This document shows, one piece after another, positions 7,250-15,249 of a stretch of 29,074 nt of DNA (positions are counted from its first letter, which is position 1; every line of letters starts with the position of its first letter). The stretch comes from CAYLZO01 sp964387775 (GTDB lineage Bacteria > Chloroflexota > Anaerolineae > JAAYZQ01). The translations under genes and the position numbers were made by a program. Under the pieces are notes generated by a model. The model worked only from the letters and a program-made list of their open reading frames with translations, did no database searches and was not told the DNA's origin. The stretch spans positions 1 through 29,074 of the forward strand of contig CAYLZO010000036.1 in the NCBI GenBank assembly GCA_964387775.1, read 5' to 3'.

Positions 7250-9106
7250 CTAGTGGGAGATTTCAGGTTCCTCGGCGGTTGCGATGGTAAAGTGGAAGGT
7301 GGTGCCTGCTCCCAGTTCTGATTCGAACCAGATGCGGCCGCCAAGGCGCCGGACCAGGGTTTGGACGTAAGCCAGTCCCATGCCCTCGCCGGGCACATCC
7401 TGGCGTCCCGCCCGCCGGAAGGGCGCGAACACCTTGTGATGGTCCTCGGCCGCGATGCCGCGCCCGTTGTCCTGGACGTGAAATACGACCTCTTGGACGC
7501 CAATCTGCCCGTCGCCGGCGGCGCCGGAGGGGGCAACGTGCTCGGCCGTGATGGCCACCTCTCCAGGCTGGTCGGGTTTCCGGTACTTGATGGCATTGCT
7601 GACCAGGTTGCCCACGATCTGTTCCATCGAGGTCCGGTCGGCTACGACCGTGGGCAGGTCTCCGACGGTGATCTGGATCTGATGCTTCTCGATCTGGTGG
7701 GATAGGCTGTCCAGGATCACCTCGACCAGTTGGACCATGTCCAACGGCTCCGGCTGGAGCTCGCGCCGCCCCAGCCGCGAGAGCTTGAGCACGGAATTGA
7801 TAAAGCTGTCCATCCGGTCCACAGAGCTCTCGATAAAGCTCAGTGCTTCGGGCACGTCTTCCTCCAGGGCCCACTCCAGTGTCTTTTGTGCATTTTCGTC
7901 AAGATGAGGTTTCACGCCGTCGATGGTAGAGCGGATCTCGTCCAGGCTGTAACCGAGTTCGGCGGCAAAGCCCTTCAAATTCACCAGGGGCGCCCGCAGA
8001 TCGTGGGAGACGATGTAGGCGAACTGCTTGATCTCTTCGTTGGCCTGTTCCAGCTCTGCCGTCCGCTCCTTGACCCGGACCTCCAGCTCGTCGCGGGCCT
8101 GGCGCAGGGCGAGCTCGGCCTGCTCGCGTTCGGCGAGGTAACGATAGAGGACGACGCCCAGCCCCAGCCCGGCCAGGACCGCGATGCCCGTCGTGGCCAG
8201 GAGCATGAGCCGGGTCTGGAAGATCAAGGTTTGCGAGGATGCATTCTGCTGCTCGAGCTCGCGCTTGACGCTATCCGAGATCTGGGAAGCGGTGCGGCTG
8301 ATCTCGGGTTCCAGTTGGTCGAGCTCTGTGGAAAAGAGCGCCCGCAATCGAATCTGCCCTTCCCGGAGATTCTCAAACCCCTCTTCGTAGGTGTTGCTGG
8401 CTGCAAGGGCATCGGCGAGATTCTGAAGCTGGACCGGATCTTGGAGGCTACCCTCCAGGCTTCCCAGAGCGGCTTGGAGATCCTGATGCCTGCTGCGGAA
8501 CAGGACGACTTGCCGATCATCTCCCGTTTCGAGGTATTGGTTGGCGCTGAACCGCATTCGCTGGAATGCAACTTGGGCGTTGCTGAGCGAGAGAAAGGCA
8601 TCGGGTTGCTCCAGCGACGCGACGTGCACGCGCAGGGCCGTGAGTCTATTCTCCAGGATGAGGCTTTGGACGTCGAGGACCTCGGCCCTCACGTCCAGAC
8701 GTTCCTCGATGAGATCGGCCACCTGGCGAAAGGTGGTCCCATATTGGTCGACGGCCGAAGCAATACGGCCCAAGAGCGCCCGCCGCTCTGGATCGGTAAT
8801 GAACGGGTCGGCCTCGTCCAGGAGGGCTTCCAGTTGGTCAAAAGCGGCTTCGAATTGGTCGAGGTCGGCCTGGAGCTGGGTGCGGACGTAGCGGTTGGCG
8901 TAAAAGCGGATCAGCAACGCCTGGCTGACGATCTGGTCGGCGAGTTCCTCTTCAGCGGCGAGCTGGTTGGTGACAACGTCTACGGCGTTGCTGATTTGAT
9001 TGAGGCGCACGATGGCCAGGATGCCGATCCCGATCACAAAGAGGAGGGCGATCACGTAGGGCACCAGGGCTTTGAGGCCGATGCGGCGTTCGCTGAAAAA
9101 GGACAT
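7250..9106 (-). CDS. Membrane sensor histidine kinase with helical extracytoplasmic domain
   Basis: A 618-residue kinase. Transmembrane helix 1 spans about 13-33 and helix 2 about 299-320. The ~265 residues between them are predicted all-helical, full of Leu/Ala heptads, with two similar stretches (RFYANRYVRTQLQADL near 67-82 and RFSANQYLETGDDRQ near 185-199). This looks like two stacked helical bundles of the HBM/TorS class. A coiled coil (about 322-362) connects directly to HisKA with H368 in AYIVSHDLRAPL; no HAMP is evident. The HATPase region has the N box (QIVGNLVSNAIKY), G1 QDNGRGI, the F box APFRR, and G2 GEGMGLAYV. It sits between a solute-binding lipoprotein gene (24-base gap) and two receiver genes. 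The lipoprotein is therefore its probable ligand-bearing partner and the receivers its probable targets. Confidence 0.9.
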   Translation of the reverse strand: MSFFSERRIGLKALVPYVIALLFVIGIGILAIVRLNQISNAVDVVTNQLAAEEELADQIVSQALLIRFYANRYVRTQLQADLDQFEAAFDQLEALLDEADPFITDPERRALLGRIASAVDQYGTTFRQVADLIEERLDVRAEVLDVQSLILENRLTALRVHVASLEQPDAFLSLSNAQVAFQRMRFSANQYLETGDDRQVVLFRSRHQDLQAALGSLEGSLQDPVQLQNLADALAASNTYEEGFENLREGQIRLRALFSTELDQLEPEISRTASQISDSVKRELEQQNASSQTLIFQTRLMLLATTGIAVLAGLGLGVVLYRYLAEREQAELALRQARDELEVRVKERTAELEQANEEIKQFAYIVSHDLRAPLVNLKGFAAELGYSLDEIRSTIDGVKPHLDENAQKTLEWALEEDVPEALSFIESSVDRMDSFINSVLKLSRLGRRELQPEPLDMVQLVEVILDSLSHQIEKHQIQITVGDLPTVVADRTSMEQIVGNLVSNAIKYRKPDQPGEVAITAEHVAPSGAAGDGQIGVQEVVFHVQDNGRGIAAEDHHKVFAPFRRAGRQDVPGEGMGLAYVQTLVRRLGGRIWFESELGAGTTFHFTIATAEEPEISH

Positions 9107-9130
9107 CGTCGGCTCTCCCGTGTGTTCCTT

Positions 9131-10471
9131 CTAGTCCTCGCACCGCTGGGCCGGCTCGAACCACTGGGCCAGGCCGGCCTGGAGGGCATCGGCCGCTTCC
9201 TGCGGGGTCATTTGGCCCTTGAGCACGGCCACGGCGCCTTCTTCCATCAGCTCGTAGCCATCCGGGGTCCCCTCCCGGAGCTTTTCCCAGGCCAGGCGGA
9301 CGTCGGTGCCGCGCCCCTCGTTGAGCGTCAGGAAGGTGTTGGCGTGCTCGTTTTCGAGGGGCGGCACGTCGGTGTGCATCGGAAAGAATCCCGGCAGCTC
9401 GTTGCCCAGCAAGGCCCCAAATTCGGGTGTCGTCATCCAGGCCAGGAACTCTTTGGCCTCTGCCTTGTGGGGCGAGGCGGCGTTCAGCCCCATGCCCGCG
9501 TCCAGGTGAAAGGTGACGTAGGCCGGCTGTCCGGCGGGAGGCGGCGGGGCAAAGATGCTCCACTCGAAATCGGGATTCTCCTGCTCAAAGAAGGGAATGT
9601 CCCACGAGCCACCCAGCCACATGGCGGCTGTGCCTTGCAAGAAGAGTTGCTGGCTTTCGTAATAGGTGAGGAGCTGCTGGTTCTTGGGCAGGTAGGGCGC
9701 CAGGTCCCGCACCGCTTGAAAGGCGGCTACCATGTGCTCGTCGTTGAAACAACGCTCGCCGGCCAGGTAGGCCATCCGCCCCTCGCGGCCCCCGATAAAG
9801 TTCGGCGCCAGGTTCATAAAGACGATCTCGGCGATGGTCCACGTATCGCCCGAGGCGTTGGCAAAGGGGGTCAAGCCCGCCTCCTGGATGGTTTGGGCCG
9901 TGGCGAGCAAGTCCTCCCAGGTGGTTGGGATACCGAGGCCGAGCTCCTCGAACAAGTCCCGGTTGTAATAGATTCCGTGGGACGTGGCGATAAAGGGCAC
10001 GCCGTAGGGCAGGCCCTCGTCAGTCGACCAGGGAGCGCGCATCGTTGGCTCAAAGCTCTCTCGCAGCCCGGGCAGGTCGTCGAGGGGCTCGAGGTAGCCT
10101 TGCTCGAACAACTGGCGCGACTTGGTAAAGGAGCGGAGGTAGAAAAGATCCGGGCCGGTCCCGCCCGCCAGTTGGGCTTGCAGCGCGGCGTCGTACTCGG
10201 GCGGCGACGTGGGGTCGAAGCGGATGGTGATGTGGGGGTGCTGCTCGTGAAACCGGGCCAGGATTTCGTTCATCTGCTCCACGTCGTCGGGCCGCCAGGA
10301 GCCCATGACCAGGACGACGTTTTGGGCTTGTGGGGTCGGTGTGGGAGCCGAAGGCTGCGTGGCTACTGGCAAGGGGGTTGGTCCACAGCTCGTCATAACA
10401 AAAATAGCCAAACCGGTAAAAACCAATTTTGCCGAGGCTAAGGATCTGTTCCCGTGCATCTTGTTGAGCAT
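9131..10471 (-). CDS. Extracellular solute-binding lipoprotein, sugar-type (family 1)
   Basis: A 446-residue exported lipoprotein. It has a signal peptide with lipobox VMTSC (lipidated C29), then a Pro/Thr linker to about residue 48, then a family-1 (MalE/UgpB-like) solute-binding fold: VVLVMGSWRPDDVEQMNEIL at the start, TGPDLFYL, LPYGVPF, GIYYNRDLFEELGL with TTWEDLL, and AAMWLGGSW. Such proteins normally feed sugars to ABC permeases, but no sugar permease is nearby. The gene is the first of an operon with a histidine kinase 24 bases downstream, so I infer a sensory role, presenting ligand to that kinase. The ATG at 10469-10471 has GGGAG seven bases upstream; an alternative ATG four codons later is possible. 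It is divergent from potABCD, which has its own binding protein of a different family. Confidence 0.87.
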   Translation of the reverse strand: MLNKMHGNRSLASAKLVFTGLAIFVMTSCGPTPLPVATQPSAPTPTPQAQNVVLVMGSWRPDDVEQMNEILARFHEQHPHITIRFDPTSPPEYDAALQAQLAGGTGPDLFYLRSFTKSRQLFEQGYLEPLDDLPGLRESFEPTMRAPWSTDEGLPYGVPFIATSHGIYYNRDLFEELGLGIPTTWEDLLATAQTIQEAGLTPFANASGDTWTIAEIVFMNLAPNFIGGREGRMAYLAGERCFNDEHMVAAFQAVRDLAPYLPKNQQLLTYYESQQLFLQGTAAMWLGGSWDIPFFEQENPDFEWSIFAPPPPAGQPAYVTFHLDAGMGLNAASPHKAEAKEFLAWMTTPEFGALLGNELPGFFPMHTDVPPLENEHANTFLTLNEGRGTDVRLAWEKLREGTPDGYELMEEGAVAVLKGQMTPQEAADALQAGLAQWFEPAQRCED

Positions 10472-10558
10472 CTTTCTCTCCCGTTACAGTATCAGCTCTC
10501 TGCTTTGTCGGCGCTTGCCATCCGTGCCGGCGAAGCCTACTTGGCATGGTGCGGAGGT

Positions 10559-10588
10559 ATTGTATCACAAGAAGCGTGGATTAGACAA
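10559..10588 (-). promoter_or_regulatory. Candidate sigma-70 promoter of the lipoprotein-kinase operon
   Basis: On the minus strand, TTGTCT (plus positions 10583-10588) and TACAAT (10559-10564) are separated by 18 bases. The predicted transcription start near 10552 would give a leader of about 80 bases before the ATG at 10471. It matches four of six (-35) and five of six (-10) consensus bases, so it is weaker than the opposite promoter. It is supported by position only. Confidence 0.5.
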
Positions 10589-10636
10589 ATCGGAGGGGGC
10601 TGGTCCGAGGCTCGGCTTGGGTTTGCCTGCCGTTTC

Positions 10637-10665
10637 TTGACTATCTTTCCAGAGCAGGGTATAAT
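10637..10665 (+). promoter_or_regulatory. Sigma-70 promoter of potABCD
   Basis: TTGACT at 10637-10642 and a perfect TATAAT at 10660-10665 are separated by the ideal 17 bases. The start of transcription would be about 10672, leaving a leader of about 48 bases to the ATG at 10720. It is the best promoter match noticed in the window and faces the polyamine transporter genes. The 248-bp spacer 10472-10719 thus holds two back-to-back promoters. I saw no clear operator palindrome between them. Confidence 0.75.
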
Positions 10666-10719
10666 CTATAACCAGCACTTCGATAGGCTGTGATGGCCTG
10701 TTGTTCACGAGGAGCGTGA

Positions 10720-11844
10720 ATGGGAGAATCGTTCGCCGTAGAGGTCAAAGACGTCACCAAGCGCTTTCCCGGTCCCGGTGGACGGCCTGAAGATGAGGTC
10801 GTCGCCGTCGACGACGTGTCCCTCCAGATCCGCGATGGGGAGTTTTACTCTTTGCTGGGGCCCAGCGGCTGTGGCAAGACCACGACCCTGCGCATGATCG
10901 CCGGCTTTGAGCATCCCACCGCCGGCGAGATTTACATCCACGGCAAGCCCATGGGCCTGACGCCCGCCTACCAGCGCAACACCAACATGGTCTTTCAGAA
11001 CTATGCCCTTTTTCCCCACATGAACATCGCCCGCAACGTAGCCTTTGGCCTGGAGATGAAAAAGGTGGACAAGGTGGAGGTCCGGCACCGGGTGCAGGAG
11101 GTGCTGGACATGGTGCGCCTGCCCGACTTTGGCCCGCGCAAGCCCGACCAGCTTTCGGGCGGGCAGCAGCAGCGCATCGCCCTGGCCCGGGCGTTGGTCA
11201 ACCGCCCCGAGGTGTTGCTGCTCGACGAGCCGCTGGGCGCCCTGGACCTCAAGCTGCGCAAAGAGATGCAGCTCGAGCTCAAGAGCCTGCAACAGGAGGT
11301 GGGCATCACCTTCGTGTACGTCACCCACGACCAGGAAGAGGCGCTGACCATGTCCGACCGGATCGCCGTCATGCACCGGGGCAAGGTCTTGCAGGTGGGA
11401 GGCCCGACCGAGATCTATGAGCGGCCCAACTGCCGCTTCGTGGCCGACTTTATCGGCGACACCAACTTTTTGGACGGCGTGGTGGAGGAGCAGGCGGGGG
11501 AGGAAGCCAGCATCCGGGTGGACGAGGCCCTCTGCATCGTGGCCCAGACCGAGCGGCCGTTGAGCCCGGGCGCTCGCGTGACGGTCGCCGTCCGCCCGGA
11601 AAAGATCCGGCTGCTGCCCGAGCCGCCCAAGTCCGAGCCCAACGCCTTTCCCGTCCACGTAGAGCAGGTGGTTTACGTCGGGACCGACACGCGCTTCCGG
11701 GTGCGGCTCACCGAGGGCGTCGTCCTGGCCGTGCGGGAGCAGAACGTCATCTCCGAGCCCGACCCGACGGCGTATTATTCGGAGGGCAGCAACCGGGTAT
11801 ACGCCGTCTGGCTCAAGGACGCCGGCCGCGTCCTGGTGGACTGA
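10720..11844 (+). CDS. potA: Spermidine/putrescine ABC transporter ATPase
   Basis: A 374-residue ATPase of the PotA type. Walker A GPSGCGKT is at residues 47-54, the Q-loop is in MVFQNYALFPHM, the signature LSGGQQQR at 145-152, Walker B VLLLDEP at 165-171, the D-loop ALDLKLR, and the H-loop in YVTHDQEEALTMSD. After residue 240 comes the TOBE-like regulatory domain (VAVRPEKIRLL). The cytosolic dimer would drive the PotB/PotC channel. The assignment to polyamines rests mainly on the whole operon, especially the PotD-like protein; the ATPase alone would also fit iron or sugar importers. Its start is fixed by AGGAG at 10710-10714, five bases before the ATG. It is the first gene after the strong promoter, and the next gene begins 12 bases after its stop. 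Confidence 0.92.
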   Translation: MGESFAVEVKDVTKRFPGPGGRPEDEVVAVDDVSLQIRDGEFYSLLGPSGCGKTTTLRMIAGFEHPTAGEIYIHGKPMGLTPAYQRNTNMVFQNYALFPHMNIARNVAFGLEMKKVDKVEVRHRVQEVLDMVRLPDFGPRKPDQLSGGQQQRIALARALVNRPEVLLLDEPLGALDLKLRKEMQLELKSLQQEVGITFVYVTHDQEEALTMSDRIAVMHRGKVLQVGGPTEIYERPNCRFVADFIGDTNFLDGVVEEQAGEEASIRVDEALCIVAQTERPLSPGARVTVAVRPEKIRLLPEPPKSEPNAFPVHVEQVVYVGTDTRFRVRLTEGVVLAVREQNVISEPDPTAYYSEGSNRVYAVWLKDAGRVLVD

Positions 11845-11856
11845 GAGGACTTGCCT

Positions 11857-12747
11857 GTGACTGTTGCGACGGCTGCCGAAGAAAAACGGGGCCTGCTGGA
11901 GGGGATCCGGCGCAAGCCGGGCTTGCAGGCGCTCATCCTCATCTTTCCCAGCCTTTTCTGGCTGCTCGTCTTTTTCGCCATCCCCCTCGTCATCGTCTTT
12001 GTCTACAGCTTTTTGAGCCGGGGCCCCTACGGCCAGATCGTCTGGGAGTTTAACCTCCAGAACTATGCCCGCTTTTTCGACCCGCTCTACCTCAAGATTT
12101 TCGTCCGGTCGTTCAAGATCGCCGGGCTCACGACGCTGTTCAGCTTTCTGCTGGGTTATCCCATGGCCTACTGGATCGCGACCCGGCCGCCCCGCTGGCG
12201 CAACACCCTGCTGCTGCTGCTCATGATCCCCTTCTGGACCAACTTTTTGGTCCGCACCTACGCCTGGATCCTCATCCTGCGCGACTCGGGCTTGCTCAAC
12301 AACCTGTTGCTGGGCCTGGGCCTCATCAGCGAACCGCTGCCCCTCTTTGGCACCGATTTCGCCATCATCGTCGGCCTGGTCTACGGCTGGTTCCCCGACA
12401 TGGTGCTGCCCTGCTACGCGGCCATCGAGCGCCTCGACTTTTCCCTGGTCGAAGCGGCCCAGGACCTCTATGCCAACGAGTTCCGGGCCTTTCTGCGTGT
12501 CATCTTTCCGCTGACCCTGCCCGGCATCGTGGCCGGCTCGATCCTGGTCTTTATCCCCTCGCTGGGCGCCTACATCACGCCCGACCTGCTGGGCGGCGCC
12601 AAGTCGGTCATGATCGGCAACGTCATCCAGAGCCAGTTTCTCAGCGTGCGTGACTATCCCTTTGGCTCGGCCTTTTCCTTCGTGCTGATGGCCATGATGC
12701 TGGCCGCCACGCTCCTCTACTTCCGCGTCGGCGGGCGGACGCTGTGA
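11857..12747 (+). CDS. potB: Polyamine ABC transporter permease PotB
   Basis: A 296-residue inner-membrane permease with about six transmembrane helices, the first near residues 23-43 (LILIFPSLFWLLVFFAIPL). The MetI/BPD-type coupling loop that docks on the ATPase is VEAAQDLYANEFRAFLRVIF followed by PLTLPG. The segment LNNLLLGLGLISEPLPLFG and the late GAYITPDLLGGAKSVMIGN are typical of PotB/PotH. I place the start at GTG 11857 because GAGAGGA ends seven bases before it. The TTG at 11851 is only two bases from that ribosome-binding site. It pairs with PotC to form the channel. The ten-base gap to potC fits a single mRNA. Confidence 0.9.
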   Translation: MTVATAAEEKRGLLEGIRRKPGLQALILIFPSLFWLLVFFAIPLVIVFVYSFLSRGPYGQIVWEFNLQNYARFFDPLYLKIFVRSFKIAGLTTLFSFLLGYPMAYWIATRPPRWRNTLLLLLMIPFWTNFLVRTYAWILILRDSGLLNNLLLGLGLISEPLPLFGTDFAIIVGLVYGWFPDMVLPCYAAIERLDFSLVEAAQDLYANEFRAFLRVIFPLTLPGIVAGSILVFIPSLGAYITPDLLGGAKSVMIGNVIQSQFLSVRDYPFGSAFSFVLMAMMLAATLLYFRVGGRTL

Positions 12748-12757
12748 GGGCGCGGCG

Positions 12758-13618
12758 ATGAGTGCAGAGACGACGGCCTCGGCCCCGCTGCCCAGCCGGG
12801 CGGCCCGGCGTGGTAGCCGGTTGGGCCAGTTCATCCGCACCTGGATCACGGCCAACGGCGTCCTGGGCTACGTCTTTTTGTACGCGCCCATCGTCATCCT
12901 CGTCGTCTTTTCGTTCAATTCCTCCCGCTTTGTCTCCACCTGGGAGGGGTTCAGCTTTCGCTGGTACCAGGTGCTCTTTGAGGATGCGGCAATGGGGGCG
13001 GCGTTGAAGAACAGCCTCATCGTGTCCGTTGTCTCCACACTGATCTCGACGGTCTTTGGCACGATGGTCGCCCTGGCCATGGAGCGGCATCGCTTCCCCG
13101 GCAAACTCGCCTTCGACGCCCTGCTCTACCTGCCCATCATCATCCCCGACATTGCCATGGCCGTGATGCTCCTCCTCTTTTTCGTTCTGAGCAGCATCAC
13201 GCTCAGCCTGTGGACCATCGTCATCTCTCACGTGGCCTTTAACATCTCGTTCGTGGCCGTCGTGGTCCGCGCCCGGCTGGTGGGCATGGACCGCAGCCTG
13301 GAAGAGGCGGCCCAGGACCTGGGCGCCAACGAGCTCCAGACCTTCTGGCACGTCACCCTGCCGCTGCTGATGCCCGGCATCCTGGGCGGGGCGCTGCTGG
13401 CCTTCACCTTGTCCCTCGACGATTTCGTCATCACCTTCTTTACCGCCGGGGTGGGCTCGACGACGCTGCCCCTGCGCATCTATTCCATGGTCAAGCTGGG
13501 CATCACGCCCGAGATCAATGCCATTTCGACGTTGCTGTTACTGGCTTCTATGTCTTTGGTCATGCTATCGTTGTTCCTGCAGCGGAAAGGAGGTGGCGGT
13601 CCGGCAGACATCGTCTAA
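12758..13618 (+). CDS. potC: Polyamine ABC transporter permease PotC
   Basis: A 286-residue permease with about six membrane spans, beginning after a charged N-terminal stretch. The first span is GYVFLYAPIVILVVFSFNSS near residues 35-54, a segment strongly typical of PotC/PotI. The coupling loop is LEEAAQDLGANELQTFWHVT followed by LPLLMPG, and the phrase SLDDFVITFF lies further on. These features place it in the second permease family of polyamine importers. The start ATG at 12758 has GAGGGCG upstream. The stop is 52 bases before the ATG of potD; that gap contains only the potD ribosome-binding site. Confidence 0.9.
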   Translation: MSAETTASAPLPSRAARRGSRLGQFIRTWITANGVLGYVFLYAPIVILVVFSFNSSRFVSTWEGFSFRWYQVLFEDAAMGAALKNSLIVSVVSTLISTVFGTMVALAMERHRFPGKLAFDALLYLPIIIPDIAMAVMLLLFFVLSSITLSLWTIVISHVAFNISFVAVVVRARLVGMDRSLEEAAQDLGANELQTFWHVTLPLLMPGILGGALLAFTLSLDDFVITFFTAGVGSTTLPLRIYSMVKLGITPEINAISTLLLLASMSLVMLSLFLQRKGGGGPADIV

Positions 13619-13670
13619 ACCTGAACGGCAAGGAGAGCAACTACGTCTGGATTACACAGGGAGGGAAGAA

Positions 13671-14738
13671 ATGAAACGGCTTTTTGCGTTTGCCATGATT
13701 CTGGCTCTGCTGGTTGCCCTGGCCTCCTGTGGCCCAACCGGCGATGGCGGCGAGCAGGAGCTCGCCGAAGAGTTACACGTCTACAACTGGTCGGAGTACA
13801 TCGATCCCGAGATCTATGAGCAGTTCGAAGAGGAGTTTGGCGTCCGGGTGATCGAGGACACCTTCTCCAGCAACGAGGACCTGCTGGCCAAGCTCCAGGC
13901 CGGCGCCACCGGCTACGACGTCATCGTGCCCTCGGATTACATGGTCGCCATCATGATCGAGCTGGACCTCTTGGCCGAGCTCAACTATGACAACATCCCC
14001 AACTTTGAAAACATCTCGGACACCTTCGTGGACCCGCCCTACGACCCCGGCAACACGTACTCGGTGCCCTACCAGTGGGGGACCACGGGCATTGGCTACG
14101 ACACCGAGGTGTTTGACGAGGCGCCCGACACCTGGGCCTACCTCTTTGACCCCGACATGGCCGCGTCTTACGCCGGGCAGATGAGCATGTTGAACGACAG
14201 CCGCGAGGCGTTTGCCGCTGCGCTCGCCTACCTGGGCTACTCTATCAATACCACCAACGAAGCCGAGCTGGAAGAGGCCAAGCAGCTTCTGATCCAGCAG
14301 AAAGCGTGGGTGTCCGCCTACGATAGTGACGGCTTTGAGGACCTGCTGGCCTCGGGCGAAGTCGTCATCGGCCACGGCTGGAGTGGCGACTATTTTGCCG
14401 CCGCCGAAGAAGCGGAGCAGGTGTGGTATATCATCCCCCAGGAGGGCGGCGTCATCTGGACTGATAACCTGGCCATCCCCAAGTCGGCGTCCAGCAAGTA
14501 CACGGCCGAGGCCTTTATCAACTTCCTGCTGCGCCCCGAGATCGGCGCCCAGATCACCAACTACACCTGGTTCGGCAGCCCCAACGTGGCCTCGGAGGAA
14601 TTCATCGACGCCGAGATCCTCGAAGAGCCAGCCATCTATCCGCCACCAGAGGTGATGGACAAGCTCGAATTCCTCCGTGACGTGGGCGAGGCTACGGCCA
14701 TCTACGACCGGATGTGGACGGAGGTCAAGTCGGAGTAG
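13671..14738 (+). CDS. potD: Spermidine/putrescine-binding lipoprotein PotD
   Basis: A 355-residue solute-binding protein exported as a lipoprotein: hydrophobic signal with lipobox LASC, lipidated C20, then an acidic linker. The mature part begins LHVYNWSEYIDPEIYEQFEE, the signature opening of PotD/PotF. It keeps AGATGYDVIVPSDYMVAIM, the segment YSVPYQWGTTGIGYDTEVF, and the late WTDNLAIPKSA with its WTDN motif. In the PotD family, the aromatic and acidic residues of these segments clamp the polyamine. The ATG at 13671 was chosen because GGGAGGGA lies just upstream and the signal peptide starts here; the frame is open 51 codons further back into potC but encodes nothing sensible there. It is the last gene of the operon and is followed by a GC-rich hairpin. 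Confidence 0.92.
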   Translation: MKRLFAFAMILALLVALASCGPTGDGGEQELAEELHVYNWSEYIDPEIYEQFEEEFGVRVIEDTFSSNEDLLAKLQAGATGYDVIVPSDYMVAIMIELDLLAELNYDNIPNFENISDTFVDPPYDPGNTYSVPYQWGTTGIGYDTEVFDEAPDTWAYLFDPDMAASYAGQMSMLNDSREAFAAALAYLGYSINTTNEAELEEAKQLLIQQKAWVSAYDSDGFEDLLASGEVVIGHGWSGDYFAAAEEAEQVWYIIPQEGGVIWTDNLAIPKSASSKYTAEAFINFLLRPEIGAQITNYTWFGSPNVASEEFIDAEILEEPAIYPPPEVMDKLEFLRDVGEATAIYDRMWTEVKSE

Positions 14739-14754
14739 GCGGTCGGGATTCGGA

Positions 14755-14779
14755 GAGGCAGCCCCTTGCGGGCTGCCTC
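14755..14779 (+). terminator. Hairpin after potD, possible terminator
   Basis: GAGGCAGCCC at 14755-14764 pairs perfectly with GGGCTGCCTC at 14770-14779 around the five-base loop CTTGC. It starts 16 bases after the potD stop. The bases that follow (ATTGAGTCCC) are not T-rich, so termination would be weak or need help, or the hairpin may protect the 3' end of the mRNA. Confidence 0.55.
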
Positions 14780-14814
14780 ATTGAGTCCCAACCGGCGGTT
14801 TTCGCCATACGCCT

Positions 14815-14908
14815 TAGCCCCGACGATTTTGAAGCGTGGATCGCCGAGGCCCTCGACGAGTCGCCCGACGAGATCCAGGCCAGCTCCTCTCGAGAGGCGG
14901 TGGCATAA
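14815..14908 (+). pseudogene. Fragment resembling the N-terminus of a metallopeptidase-family protein
   Basis: An open stretch encodes RLSPDDFEAWIAEALDESPD and then EIQASSSREAVA before a stop at 14906-14908. The first part resembles the amino end of the short Zincin_1/DUF1025 metallopeptidase family, which usually reads like FEELVEEALDELPEEF. The HExxH zinc site, which would come much later, is absent and no start codon with a ribosome-binding site is seen. If the likeness is right, it is a truncated remnant. The match is short and by eye only. Confidence 0.3.
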
Positions 14909-14941
14909 TGCTCGCGGAGCAGCTGCGGTGAGGATCTGTCT

Positions 14942-15091
14942 GACCCCATCACCCCGGCCGGCACGCCCACGGCCCATTGGTCGTTTCTCTACGTCCTCTA
15001 CCTGGCCGGGGTCTATGCCGCCGTGGGCTATCACCCCCTCGTCGCCCGGCTGCTCCAGGCCGTGTTCGTCGGCGAGGCTGGCAGCCCGTAA
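14942..15091 (+). pseudogene. Fragment of a membrane glycosyltransferase-like protein
   Basis: A short open stretch reads DPITPAGTPTAHWSFLYVLY, then a hydrophobic run with GYHPLVARLLQAVFVG, and a stop TAA at 15089-15091. Family-39/ArnT-like polytopic glycosyltransferases have a similar sequence after the first loop, a Tyr-rich membrane segment followed by HPLVARLLQALLG. Only about 50 residues remain, without a start and without the catalytic acidic motif. It would be the middle of a once larger gene. The identification is tentative. Confidence 0.33.
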
Positions 15092-15247
15092 GAAGCGTCC
15101 AAAGTTAGAGAGATCGGCTCGCAGATCGGCCAGCGTCTCGGGCAATGGGTCGATGAGATCGGCCAACTTGTCTGCCTCCAGGTTCCAGGTGTAGAGATTA
15201 CGGACCAGATGACGGAAGCGGAGGTATTCGCCGAGGCGTTGGGCCGT
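15080..15247 (-). pseudogene. Fragment of a HepT-like protein (MNT/HepT-type toxin family)
   Basis: On the minus strand an open stretch encodes QRLGEYLRFRHLVRNLYTWN followed by a Leu/Asp-rich helix ending RADLSNFGRFLRAAS. The pattern FRHLVRN-Y-W/F-L, then LPE---L-RADL--F--FL, resembles the C-terminal half of the HepT-like domain that forms pairs with MNT nucleotidyltransferases. The RxxxxxxYx catalytic-type motif of HepT is only partly visible (RHLVRNLY). The amino-terminal half and the MNT partner are missing. A longer open frame (14702-15409) runs through it, but the flanks resemble no protein and overlap other fragments on the opposite strand. Confidence 0.42.
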
Positions 15248-15249
15248 CC

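Noticed and set aside
7730..10441. A 903-codon open frame on the plus strand
   Set aside because: It lies antisense to the kinase and the solute-binding lipoprotein, whose domains are clear. Its translation has no recognisable motif. Long antisense frames are expected at this GC content.
9131..10471. The lipoprotein as binding component of the adjacent potABCD transporter
   Set aside because: It belongs to the sugar-binding family 1 class, is transcribed divergently, and potD already provides a polyamine-type binding protein.
10705..12855. A 716-codon open frame on the minus strand
   Set aside because: It is the antisense shadow of potA and potB, with a composition rich in Gln, Asp, Gly and His as such shadows have.
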